A stretch of 64,000 nucleotides of DNA from Flavobacterium xanthum. Lineage in GTDB: Bacteria; Bacteroidota; Bacteroidia; Flavobacteriales; Flavobacteriaceae. The number at the start of each line of letters is the position of its first letter. Position 1 is the first letter of the stretch. Position numbers and translations under genes: made by a program. Under the pieces are notes generated by a model, which saw only the letters and a program-made list of their open reading frames with translations, was not told the DNA's origin and did no database searches. Of this stretch, positions 17,471-25,697 are shown in pieces. The stretch lies in the NCBI RefSeq assembly GCF_900142695.1, contig NZ_FRBU01000017.1, positions 1-64,000 of the forward strand, read 5' to 3'.

Positions 17471-18394
17471 ATGAATTATACTTTACATCAGCTTCAGATA
17501 TTTTTAAAGGTTGTCAAAACGCAGAGTGTCACAAAAGCGTCCGAAGTGTTGCACCTAACTCAACCTGCGGTATCTATTCAACTCAAAAATTTTCAAGATC
17601 AATTTGACATTCCCTTAACCGAAGTGGTAGGTAGAAGATTGTATGTTACCGATTTTGGAAACGAAATTGCTGAGGTAGCAGAAAAAATAATAAATCAAGT
17701 CGAGGCCATTAATTTTAAAACGATGGCGTACAAGGGGCAATTAACTGGACGATTAAAAATTTCTATTGTTTCGACAGGTAAATATATTATGCCGTTCTTC
17801 CTAGCAGATTTTATTAAAGAACATTCCGGCATCGAATTGCAAATGGACGTAACCAATAAAAGTGGAGTAATTAGTAGTTTGGAAAAAAACGAAGTGGATT
17901 TTGCCCTAGTGTCCGTTTTACCTACGACCTTAAATATTGAAAAATTAGATTTGCTTCAAAATAAATTATATTTGGTCAGTGACTCTAAAACAGACTTTAA
18001 AGACGCTACAGATCTAAATGAGATATTCAAAGAAATTCCGCTAATTTACAGGGAAAAAGGGTCTGGCACGCGCCAAACAATGGAACGTTTTATCGAGCGA
18101 AATGCTGTTATTATTCAAAAAAAAATGGAACTTACTTCTAATGAAGCAGTCAAGCAAGCGGTGATCGCAGGATTAGGATGTTCTATTATGCCTTTAATTG
18201 GAATCAAAAATGAGTTATCCAATCAGGAACTGCAAATTATTCCTTTTAAAGGGTTGCCAATTAAAACAACCTGGAGTTTAATATGGCTGAAAGGAAAAAA
18301 ACATGGTCCAGTTGCTGCTGCGCTCTTGGATTATATGCATAAAGAAAAGGATAATATAGTTAAAGAAAAATTCAATTGGTATGAGAATTATTAA
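17471..18394 (+). CDS. LysR-family transcriptional regulator
   Basis: This 307-residue protein has an N-terminal winged helix-turn-helix (VTKASEVLHLTQPAVSIQLKNF, residues 19-40), a linker helix to about 85, and a periplasmic-binding-protein-like effector domain. It reads rightward, 158 bp before the nitronate monooxygenase gene, which has its own promoter box. LysR regulators often control a neighbouring gene, so the monooxygenase is a candidate target, but no LysR box (T-N11-A) was assigned with certainty. The effector cannot be read from sequence. Confidence 0.9.
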   Translation: MNYTLHQLQIFLKVVKTQSVTKASEVLHLTQPAVSIQLKNFQDQFDIPLTEVVGRRLYVTDFGNEIAEVAEKIINQVEAINFKTMAYKGQLTGRLKISIVSTGKYIMPFFLADFIKEHSGIELQMDVTNKSGVISSLEKNEVDFALVSVLPTTLNIEKLDLLQNKLYLVSDSKTDFKDATDLNEIFKEIPLIYREKGSGTRQTMERFIERNAVIIQKKMELTSNEAVKQAVIAGLGCSIMPLIGIKNELSNQELQIIPFKGLPIKTTWSLIWLKGKKHGPVAAALLDYMHKEKDNIVKEKFNWYENY

Positions 18395-18523
18395 GTGTTT
18401 TTACTAGTATAAAATAGCTTCGAATCCTTTTTTAAAACAAGACCTATTTCATTTTTGTGCACTAGTATGTCCGTCATTGGAATGATATCATTATAAATAG
18501 TAGGCGTGCATAGTATGTTTACT

Positions 18524-18531
18524 TATATTTG
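18524..18531 (+). promoter_or_regulatory. TAnnTTTG box deciding the nitronate monooxygenase start
   Basis: TATATTTG overlaps the possible TTG start at 18529. A transcript from this box begins about 7 bp later, so translation must start at the ATG at 18553. Confidence 0.55.
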
Positions 18532-18552
18532 TTTCAATTAAAACTTAATGTA

Positions 18553-19503
18553 ATGATAAAGCCCACGTTAACCTCTCTTTTAAACATCGATAGACCGCTG
18601 ATAATGGCGCCTATGTTTTTGGTTTCGAATACTAAAATGGTAATTGAAGGCATGAAAGTAGGTGTGGCAGGTTGCATACCAGCCTTAAACTACAGAACTT
18701 TAGAGGAATTACGCGCTTCAATTCTGGAGCTTAGAGCTGCTAAAGTTCCCGGAGGAAGTTTTGGATATAATTTGATTGTCAATAAATCAAATATAAAATA
18801 CAAAGATCAATTAGCTGTTTTATGCGCCGAGAAAGTAGATTTTATTATCACTTCTTTAGGATCACCCGAAGAAACTATTAATGCCGCCCATAAAGTAGGA
18901 ATAAAAGTTTTTTGTGACGTTACCGATTTGGCTTTCGCCAAAAAAGTTGAAAGTTTAGGTGCCGATGCTCTGATTGCAGTCAATAATTTGGCTGGAGGAC
19001 ATAGAGGGGATCATTCGCCAGAAGATTTAATAAAAGAGTTGAATGTGAACACAACATTGCCCGTTATTTCTGCAGGTGGCGTGAGTACTAAAGCGGATTT
19101 AGATACAATGTTAGGTTATGGTGCCGTTGGCGTATCTGTGGGTAGTCCATTTATAGCCTCAATCGAATCAGGCGTTTCTGAAGAGTACAAACAAGCTTGC
19201 GTCGATTATGGTGCTAAAGATATTGTTCTAACTGAGAAAATATCTGGTACGCCTTGCACAGTGATCAAAACACCTTACGTTCAAAAAGTAGGAACGAAGC
19301 AATCTTGGATTGAAAGAACTTTGAGCAAGAATAAAAGTCTGAAAAAATGGGTAAAAATGATTCGTTATCTTTTGGGATCAAATGCCGTTAGCAAAGCAGC
19401 TACCGAAGTGACTTACAAAACAGTTTGGGTGGCTGGTCCTACCATTGAAAACACGATTGCAATCCGACCTGTTTCCGCGATTGTTGATACATTGACGGTC
19501 TGA
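18553..19503 (+). CDS. Nitronate monooxygenase-family FMN enzyme
   Basis: This 316-residue TIM-barrel flavoprotein belongs to the 2-nitropropane dioxygenase / nitronate monooxygenase family. Markers are MAPMFLVSN at the N-terminus, the AVNNLAGGHRG segment with the catalytic-site His, PVISAGGVST and GAVGVSVGSPFIAS for FMN phosphate binding. The family oxidises alkyl nitronates, and members also resemble enoyl reductases, so the physiological substrate is uncertain. I use the ATG at 18553; a longer TTG-initiated frame from 18529 runs into the promoter box. The upstream LysR gene may regulate it. A strong bidirectional terminator separates it from purL. Confidence 0.87.
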   Translation: MIKPTLTSLLNIDRPLIMAPMFLVSNTKMVIEGMKVGVAGCIPALNYRTLEELRASILELRAAKVPGGSFGYNLIVNKSNIKYKDQLAVLCAEKVDFIITSLGSPEETINAAHKVGIKVFCDVTDLAFAKKVESLGADALIAVNNLAGGHRGDHSPEDLIKELNVNTTLPVISAGGVSTKADLDTMLGYGAVGVSVGSPFIASIESGVSEEYKQACVDYGAKDIVLTEKISGTPCTVIKTPYVQKVGTKQSWIERTLSKNKSLKKWVKMIRYLLGSNAVSKAATEVTYKTVWVAGPTIENTIAIRPVSAIVDTLTV

Positions 19504-19704
19504 TTTAGTGCGGTTTTATGGTTGTCCATTTTGAATTACAGGACTGCTTCGGACTTTTTTCCAAATTTCCCGAAACACAATTGCTATACTGAACGCCTAG
19601 TGTTGCAAAATACAACAGATCCTTTTCAAAACATATATGCGTTTCCTGTTTTTCAATGTGAGATTGTTTATCTCGCATTAAATATTTAAATAGTATCCCA
19701 CAAA

Positions 19705-19732
19705 AAAAGCGCTCTCGAAAGAGAGCGCTTTT
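19705..19732. terminator. Bidirectional terminator between nitronate monooxygenase and purL
   Basis: AAAAGCGCTCTC and GAGAGCGCTTTT form a perfect 12-bp stem with a GAAA tetraloop. A and T runs on both sides allow it to serve both convergent genes. Confidence 0.92.
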
Positions 19733-19749
19733 GGTATTTTAATAAAAAA

Positions 19750-22700
19750 TTATTTCTGATCAATCCATTTCTTAGCATTGACAAAAGCTTCATGCCAAGG
19801 TGAAACTTCGTCGTTTCTATCCTTTGGATAATGTGCCCAATTCCATTGAAAAGTAGAACGCTCAATGTGTGGCATCATCACTAAATGACGGCCTGTCACA
19901 TCGCAAAGCATTGCTACATCATAGTGAGATCCATTCGGATTTGCTGGATAGCCTTCGTAAGCATATTTCGCTACTATATTGTACTGTTCTTCGCCTAATG
20001 GTAATTCAAATTTACCTTCACCATGCGAAACCCAAACGCCTAATGTCGATCCAGCTAAGCTAGATAACATCACTGATTTGTTTTCTTGTACTGTTACGGA
20101 GGTAAATATACTTTCGTGTTTGTTACTATCGTTGTGCAACATTTTTGGCATTTGCTCGTGTTCTGAATGGATTAATTCTAATTCCACAAACAATTGACAG
20201 CCGTTACAAATCCCCACAGATAAAGTGTCTTCTCTTTTGAAAAAGTTTTTCAAGGCAGTATTTGCTTTTTCATTGTACTTGAAGGCTCCAGCCCAACCTT
20301 TAGCTGAACCTAAAACATCAGAGTTAGAGAATCCTCCCACAGCTCCAATGAATTGAATGTCTTCTAAGTTTTCACGTCCTGAAATCAAATCAGTCATGTG
20401 AATGTCTTTGACATCAAAACCAGCCAAGTACATTGCATTTGCCATTTCACGCTCAGAATTACTTCCTTTTTCACGAATAATAGCTGCTTTAGGCTTCTCG
20501 ACTGCGCTCGAAGTGACAGGTAACTTACCAGTAAAGTGTTTAGGGAATGTAAACTGTAATGGTTGGTTTTTATAGTTATCGAAACGCTCTTGAGCCATTC
20601 CGTTTTTAGATTGTTTTTGGTCTAATAAAAAGGAAGTTTTAAACCAAATATCTCTGTATTTTACTATATCCAATTGGTAAGATCCAAGATCCAGAGTAGC
20701 ATTGGTTGTAGCATTTCCTAATTTGTAGAAAGCAACTCCATTAGCGTTTAATTTAGCTTCAATAGTAGAATCATCTTTCGCTTGGAAAACGATTCCGATA
20801 TTCTCAGCAAATAAATATTTAACACTATCTTTTTCTTCAAAAACAGAGCAATCTATTTTTGCACCTAAATTCACATCGGCAAAACACATTTCCAATAATG
20901 TAGTAATCAAACCACCACTTCCTACATCATGTCCTGCAAGAATTTGATTGTCTAAAATTAACTCTTGGATGGTGTTGAATGCATTTTTAAAGAAAGCCGC
21001 ATCTTTGATTGTTGGTGTTTCATTTCCTATAGCGTTCAAGGTTTGTGCAAAGGAAGAACCTCCTAATTTGAAATCGTCTTGCGATAAATTGATATAATAA
21101 ATAGAACCGCCGTCTTTTTGAAGAACAGGTTCTACTACTTTTCTAATATCGATACAGTTCCCACCTGCCGAAATAATTACCGTTCCCGGTGCGATTACTT
21201 CTTCATTTGGATATTTTTGTTTCATTGAAAGTGAATCTTTTCCGGTTGGAATATTGATTCCCAATTCGATTGCAAAATCCGAACAACCTTGCACAGCGGC
21301 GTATAAACGAGCGTCTTCACCTTCATTTTTACAAGCCCACATCCAGTTAGCCGAAAGGGAAATACCGTCCAAGCCTCCTTTAATTGGTGCCCAAACAATA
21401 TTTGATAATGATTCGGCAATTGCATTTCTACTTCCTGCAATAGGATCAATCAAGGCTGAAATAGGAGCGTGACCTATAGAAGTCGCGATGCCTTCAATTC
21501 CTTGATAATCTAAAGCCATTACACCACAATTGTTCAAAGGCAATTGTAAGGGTCCAGCTGTTTGTTGTTTGGCTACTTTACCACCTACGCAACGGTCTAC
21601 TTTATTGGTCAACCAGTCTTTACAAGCTACGGCTTCCAGTTGTAAAACTTGCTCTAAATAGGTAGAAATATTTTTGACATCATATTCTAAAGCAGGATAA
21701 TTGTAAGCAATTGTTTTATCATTCATTACCGTTTTTGGAGAACTTCCAAAGAAATCTTCTAAAGCATAATCCATCGGTTTAGCACCTGTTGATTTAGATT
21801 CAAACGTAAAACGATGGTCGCCTGTTACGTCACCTACTTGGTACATAGGAGAACGCTCTCTGTCTGCCACTCTTTGTAACAAAGCAATATCTTTTTGACC
21901 AATAACTAATCCCATTCTTTCTTGAGATTCGTTACCGATGATTTCTTTTGCCGAAAGGGTAGGGTCGCCTACAGGCAATTTATCTAAATCGATTAATCCA
22001 CCGGTTTCTTCTACTAATTCCGACAGACAGTTTAAATGTCCACCAGCGCCGTGATCGTGAATGGAAACAATTGGGTTATGGTCACTTTCTACCAAACCAC
22101 GAATGGCATTAGCAGCGCGTTTTTGCATTTCTGGGTTCGAACGCTGAATCGCATTCAACTCAATTCCGGAACCAAAAGCGCCAGTATCCGCAGAGGAAAC
22201 CGCAGCACCACCCATTCCAATTCTATAATTTTCTCCACCTAGAATAACGATTTTATCGCCTTCTTGTGGTTTTTTCTTAATGGCTTGGTCTAATTTTCCG
22301 TATCCAATTCCTCCCGCTTGCATGATTACTTTATCGTATCCAATTTTGCGATTGTTTTCTTGATGTTCGAAAGTTAAAACAGAACCTGTAATAAGTGGTT
22401 GTCCAAATTTGTTTCCAAAATCAGAAGCTCCATTTGAAGCTTTGATCAAAATGTCCATTGGCGTTTGATACAACCATTTTCTTTCTTCCATTCCTTGCTC
22501 CCAAGGTTTGCCTTGAAAAGCTTCTTGATCTTCTAATCGAGAATACGAAGTCATGTAAACTGCAGTTCCAGCTAATGGTAATGAACCTTGTCCACCTGCT
22601 AAACGATCGCGAATTTCTCCTCCGGAACCAGTTGCAGCGCCATTGAACGGCTCAACGGTGGTTGGAAAATTATGTGTTTCTGCTTTTAACGAAATAACCG

Positions 22701-23433
22701 AATCAAATTCTTTTATTTCATAAAAGTCAGCTTTATCAGCTGATTTTGGAGCAAATTGTTGCACTCTTGGCCCTTTTACAAAAGCCACATTATCTTTGTA
22801 TGCCGAAACAATATCGTTTGGGTTTTCTTGAGATGTTTTTTTGATTAATTTGAAAAGAGATGTTTCCTTTTCTTCGCCATCAATCACAAATGTTCCGTTA
22901 AAAATTTTATGGCGACAGTGTTCTGAATTGGCTTGGGAGAAGCCAAATATCTCAGAATCGGTTAGTTTTCTTTTTAATTTTATAGCTAAATTATCTAGGT
23001 ATTCTACTTCCTCAAGACTTAATGCCAAGCCTTCTTTTTTGTTGTAGCCATTTATATCTTCAATATTCAGAATAGGTTCCGGTTGCACGCGGATAGTGAA
23101 AATTTCCTGATTTAATTCTGTATATTTTTGGGAAAGCATCGGGTCAAAATCCGCAAAATCTTCCGTCACTTTGTGAAATTCTTCGATTCGAATGATTCCA
23201 GTGATACCCATGTTTTGGGTTATTTCAACGGCATTGGTACTCCAAGGCGTTATCATTGTGGCCCGAGGACCAACAAAAAAATCCGTCAATACGGATTTTT
23301 CTATTTTATTGGAGTTGGCAAAAAGCCAGTTTAATTTTGAAATGTCTTGAGCCGATATCTCGTCTGCGCTCGATATGTTTTGCGTGTGTACAGCAAAAAC
23401 AGTTTTGCTTTGGTTTTCAAAGAAATGGATCAT
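19750..23433 (-). CDS. purL: Phosphoribosylformylglycinamidine synthase (large fused form)
   Basis: This 1227-residue enzyme makes FGAM from FGAR, glutamine and ATP in purine synthesis. It has the single-chain layout: N-domain, linker, two AIR-synthase-like halves (SLKAETHNFPTTVEPFNGAATGSGGEIRD; DVGSGG), and a C-terminal glutaminase domain with VGICNGCQLFVEL nucleophile Cys and a downstream HGEGKF. The ATG at 23433 is preferred over a longer start at 23463, because a TAAATTTG box at 23461-23468 overlaps the latter. Two in-frame insertions of a short palindromic repeat are present: residues 20-27 (ISSADEIS) near the N-terminus and about 974-980 (TSSAVEK) in the linker before the glutaminase domain. 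Both fall in surface-type positions and keep the frame. Confidence 0.95.
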   Translation of the reverse strand: MIHFFENQSKTVFAVHTQNISSADEISAQDISKLNWLFANSNKIEKSVLTDFFVGPRATMITPWSTNAVEITQNMGITGIIRIEEFHKVTEDFADFDPMLSQKYTELNQEIFTIRVQPEPILNIEDINGYNKKEGLALSLEEVEYLDNLAIKLKRKLTDSEIFGFSQANSEHCRHKIFNGTFVIDGEEKETSLFKLIKKTSQENPNDIVSAYKDNVAFVKGPRVQQFAPKSADKADFYEIKEFDSVISLKAETHNFPTTVEPFNGAATGSGGEIRDRLAGGQGSLPLAGTAVYMTSYSRLEDQEAFQGKPWEQGMEERKWLYQTPMDILIKASNGASDFGNKFGQPLITGSVLTFEHQENNRKIGYDKVIMQAGGIGYGKLDQAIKKKPQEGDKIVILGGENYRIGMGGAAVSSADTGAFGSGIELNAIQRSNPEMQKRAANAIRGLVESDHNPIVSIHDHGAGGHLNCLSELVEETGGLIDLDKLPVGDPTLSAKEIIGNESQERMGLVIGQKDIALLQRVADRERSPMYQVGDVTGDHRFTFESKSTGAKPMDYALEDFFGSSPKTVMNDKTIAYNYPALEYDVKNISTYLEQVLQLEAVACKDWLTNKVDRCVGGKVAKQQTAGPLQLPLNNCGVMALDYQGIEGIATSIGHAPISALIDPIAGSRNAIAESLSNIVWAPIKGGLDGISLSANWMWACKNEGEDARLYAAVQGCSDFAIELGINIPTGKDSLSMKQKYPNEEVIAPGTVIISAGGNCIDIRKVVEPVLQKDGGSIYYINLSQDDFKLGGSSFAQTLNAIGNETPTIKDAAFFKNAFNTIQELILDNQILAGHDVGSGGLITTLLEMCFADVNLGAKIDCSVFEEKDSVKYLFAENIGIVFQAKDDSTIEAKLNANGVAFYKLGNATTNATLDLGSYQLDIVKYRDIWFKTSFLLDQKQSKNGMAQERFDNYKNQPLQFTFPKHFTGKLPVTSSAVEKPKAAIIREKGSNSEREMANAMYLAGFDVKDIHMTDLISGRENLEDIQFIGAVGGFSNSDVLGSAKGWAGAFKYNEKANTALKNFFKREDTLSVGICNGCQLFVELELIHSEHEQMPKMLHNDSNKHESIFTSVTVQENKSVMLSSLAGSTLGVWVSHGEGKFELPLGEEQYNIVAKYAYEGYPANPNGSHYDVAMLCDVTGRHLVMMPHIERSTFQWNWAHYPKDRNDEVSPWHEAFVNAKKWIDQK
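20494..20513. repeat. Palindromic repeat inserted in purL, copy A
   Basis: The core TCGACTGCGCTC (20498-20509) is flanked by complementary arms CTTC and GAAG. It encodes part of VTSSAVEK in the linker before the glutaminase domain. The same core occurs at 23360-23371 with other arms. Confidence 0.7.
23355..23376. repeat. Palindromic repeat inserted in purL, copy B
   Basis: The core TCGTCTGCGCTC (23360-23371) differs by one base from copy A, while the flanking arms are ATATC and GATAT, different from copy A but again complementary. It encodes ISSADEIS at PurL residues 20-27. Confidence 0.7.
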
Positions 23434-23460
23434 TGTTATGTAGTTTGTTGTATTGCGGTG

Positions 23461-23468
23461 CAAATTTA
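23461..23468 (-). promoter_or_regulatory. TAnnTTTG promoter box of purL
   Basis: On the minus strand the sequence is TAAATTTG, 27 bp before the ATG at 23433. It supports the shorter PurL start. I saw no PurR-like operator, and no clear -33 TTG. Confidence 0.55.
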
Positions 23469-23493
23469 AACAATTAAGATTAAATTTTGGCTA

Positions 23494-23520
23494 TAAAAAA
23501 AGCGGCAAATTTGCCGCTGT
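23494..23520 (-). terminator. Terminator of the first endonuclease I gene
   Basis: AGCGGCAAATTTGCCGCT is a perfect palindrome followed on the minus strand by seven T. It begins 5 bp after the stop codon of the leftward nuclease gene and just upstream of the purL promoter. Confidence 0.88.
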
Positions 23521-23525
23521 TTGAA

Positions 23526-25358
23526 TTAGTTGATTATTAATTTTTTTATGACTGAATCCGAATCGATAGTAACGCGAACTAAGTATGTTCCTTTCGCAAT
23601 GTTCGGCACCGTAATTTCTGATTTGGTGCTGTTTTCTTCGCTGTAAATTTTCTGGCCAATGATAGAATAAATTTCAATAGAATACATTTTATTCGAATGA
23701 TTGACAGAGAAAGTTCCATGCGATGGATTTGGATAAATAACAATTGCATCCATATCTAAAATAGTTTCTGTTTTAGACTCTTTTGCAACGATGCGACTTC
23801 CTAAATTGTTACACGTGTCTGAAGTGTAAGAATCCCATTGGGTTGTTTTATTGAAAGTAGTTGTAGGAGAAGTAACAGTAGCTTTTCTTCGAAGGGTTTG
23901 ATCCGCTGCAAAGTTTGCCGTTCCGCCATTAAAAGTTCCAACGATGTCAATTAAGATACCATTTTTGAATAAACCTATAGCATCATTTCCATTAAAAGCA
24001 ATCTCAGTTGCCGATGTAGAGATGTTTGCAGCGCTTATTGGATAACAACTGGACGCCATTAAACTGTTTACGATAGTAAATTTACTTCCGTTATTTAACG
24101 TTCCAGTTAATGTTAATCCTGCACTCCAAGCACCGGCTCCATTCGTTTGTTTTTTGATACTGTAAATTGATAAATTAATTGCAGCACCCGTTGCATTTGA
24201 AATCTCCAATGCTTTATTATTCGAAGAACCTTCAATATATTCTGAGAATAACAAATCAGTCGCAGTAGAACCGCTTGCAGTTGTTGTAACGTTTATAGTG
24301 TTACTTGAAGCAGAAATATTTCCTGCTGCATCTTTAGCCTTTACAGTGAAAGCGTAAGTTGTTGAAGCTGTTAATCCAGTAATAGTAGTGGAAAGTCCAG
24401 TTACCGTTGCTTTTAAAGCGCTGTTCATATAAACATTATAGCCAGTTACAGCAGTGTTGTCCGTTGATCCTGACCAATTTAATGAAATGGAGTTCGTTGT
24501 TTTTGTAGTGGATACTAGGTTAGCTGGAGCAGTTGGAACTTGTGTATCACCTGTTGGGTTCCATATTGCTTGTACATATTCCGGATGGTCAATAAAAGGA
24601 TTTCTATTTTTTTGGATTGCATATATAGCATTGTTGCGTGCTATTTCTCTCGCGCTAACTGGATCTTGATTGTGCCAAGAAATAAGTAAATTTAAAAATG
24701 CTGTAGTAAATACTTGGTTACTTGAGTTATTAAACATTGCATAAGAATAACCAGCTACAGTATTTTCATAACGGGTTGCAAAATAAAAGTACATCCGTGC
24801 AATATCCCCTTTGAATTCGCTAATTGGCTCAAAAATAGGTCCGGAATAACCAGAAGTTGTGCTTGCTCCAAGTTTACTTCCATTCAAAGAAGTCCAAGTT
24901 GCAGATGTTACCGGTCCGTGTGGATAATTAGAACGCTGCCCGTTTACTTTTCCATCTGTAGGGGTGATAAAATGCGCATCGGAAACCATTGGTGCAGCAG
25001 AATTAAAAGTAGATTGCGGAATGATATGTTCTCTATTGTAACAATCGCCTTCTACGCTATAAGTACCGCATCTTTGTGTTGTCCCTGCACCATACGAGTA
25101 GGGATCTGTTCCTGTTGGTTTTTCAGAATACATGTCTAAAATTGTACCGTCATTTTCATAGTAATAATCCCTATCTGATGTTTGATACGTGGTATACAAT
25201 CCTGCATATCCTGGGTCAGTATGTCCTTTGATAATGTTGTATAATTGCGTTTTCAAGGTGTAGCCGGTTCCAGTCGAAGTGGCGTAATAGCCGCTTGGTA
25301 TTTGCGCTATAGCTGCTGTTACAACAAGAAGTAATAATGTAGAGTAGATTTTTTTCAT
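23526..25358 (-). CDS. Secreted endonuclease I with FN3, lamin-tail and T9SS sorting domains, paralogue 1
   Basis: This 610-residue exported protein starts with a signal peptide (to about residue 19, AIAQ). An endonuclease I domain follows (about 25-265) with the GDCYNREHIIPQS motif carrying the catalytic His and VNGQRSNYPHG. A fibronectin type III domain spans about 275-360, a lamin-tail-like beta domain (LLFSEYIEGSSNNKALEI) about 365-480, and a C-terminal secretion tail starts YPNPSHGTFSV and ends VIKKLIIN, typical of type IX secretion. It probably degrades extracellular DNA for nutrients or biofilm turnover. A close paralogue lies immediately upstream; the same domain order shows a tandem duplication. 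Each gene has its own terminator. Confidence 0.92.
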   Translation of the reverse strand: MKKIYSTLLLLVVTAAIAQIPSGYYATSTGTGYTLKTQLYNIIKGHTDPGYAGLYTTYQTSDRDYYYENDGTILDMYSEKPTGTDPYSYGAGTTQRCGTYSVEGDCYNREHIIPQSTFNSAAPMVSDAHFITPTDGKVNGQRSNYPHGPVTSATWTSLNGSKLGASTTSGYSGPIFEPISEFKGDIARMYFYFATRYENTVAGYSYAMFNNSSNQVFTTAFLNLLISWHNQDPVSAREIARNNAIYAIQKNRNPFIDHPEYVQAIWNPTGDTQVPTAPANLVSTTKTTNSISLNWSGSTDNTAVTGYNVYMNSALKATVTGLSTTITGLTASTTYAFTVKAKDAAGNISASSNTINVTTTASGSTATDLLFSEYIEGSSNNKALEISNATGAAINLSIYSIKKQTNGAGAWSAGLTLTGTLNNGSKFTIVNSLMASSCYPISAANISTSATEIAFNGNDAIGLFKNGILIDIVGTFNGGTANFAADQTLRRKATVTSPTTTFNKTTQWDSYTSDTCNNLGSRIVAKESKTETILDMDAIVIYPNPSHGTFSVNHSNKMYSIEIYSIIGQKIYSEENSTKSEITVPNIAKGTYLVRVTIDSDSVIKKLIIN

Positions 25359-25439
25359 AGGGTAATTTTATTTGGTTAATTTGGGGTTACTTTCAGGCAA
25401 TAAAGCTTTATTTTTAATTTTTATTTTACTGAAGTTGCG

Positions 25440-25447
25440 CAAATTTA
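25440..25447 (-). promoter_or_regulatory. TAnnTTTG box upstream of nuclease paralogue 1
   Basis: The minus strand reads TAAATTTG, 81 bp before the ATG, giving a leader of about 75 nt. No matching -33 TTG is evident. Confidence 0.45.
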
Positions 25448-25647
25448 TAACTTTTATTGTGTTTTATGTTAAGGAATTATGAATTTTATTATGATTTTCT
25501 TAACATAAATAGCAGCGTTAAAATAAAATATATTTTACTAATATTTTTTGGAAAATGGCAATTTAAATTACGGTCTAAAGTCGGATTAGTTTTCTAAGCC
25601 TATTATTGACAAGAGATGAAGAAGTTAAAATTCGGTATTTTGGGTCT

Positions 25648-25672
25648 AAAAAAAGCGGCAATAAATGCCGCT
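25648..25672 (-). terminator. Terminator of the second endonuclease I gene
   Basis: AGCGGCA and TGCCGCT pair across five bases and are followed on the minus strand by seven T. The stem is nearly the same sequence as the terminator of the other nuclease gene, consistent with duplication of the whole unit. Confidence 0.88.
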
Positions 25673-25697
25673 TCCCCCATATTATTTGTTTTATTAA

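Larger units (their letters stand above)
25359..25697. other. 339-bp gap between nuclease paralogues
   Basis: The gap holds the promoter box of the downstream nuclease (25440-25447) and the terminator of the upstream one (25648-25672). The remaining DNA is AT-rich without a recognisable gene. Confidence 0.55.
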
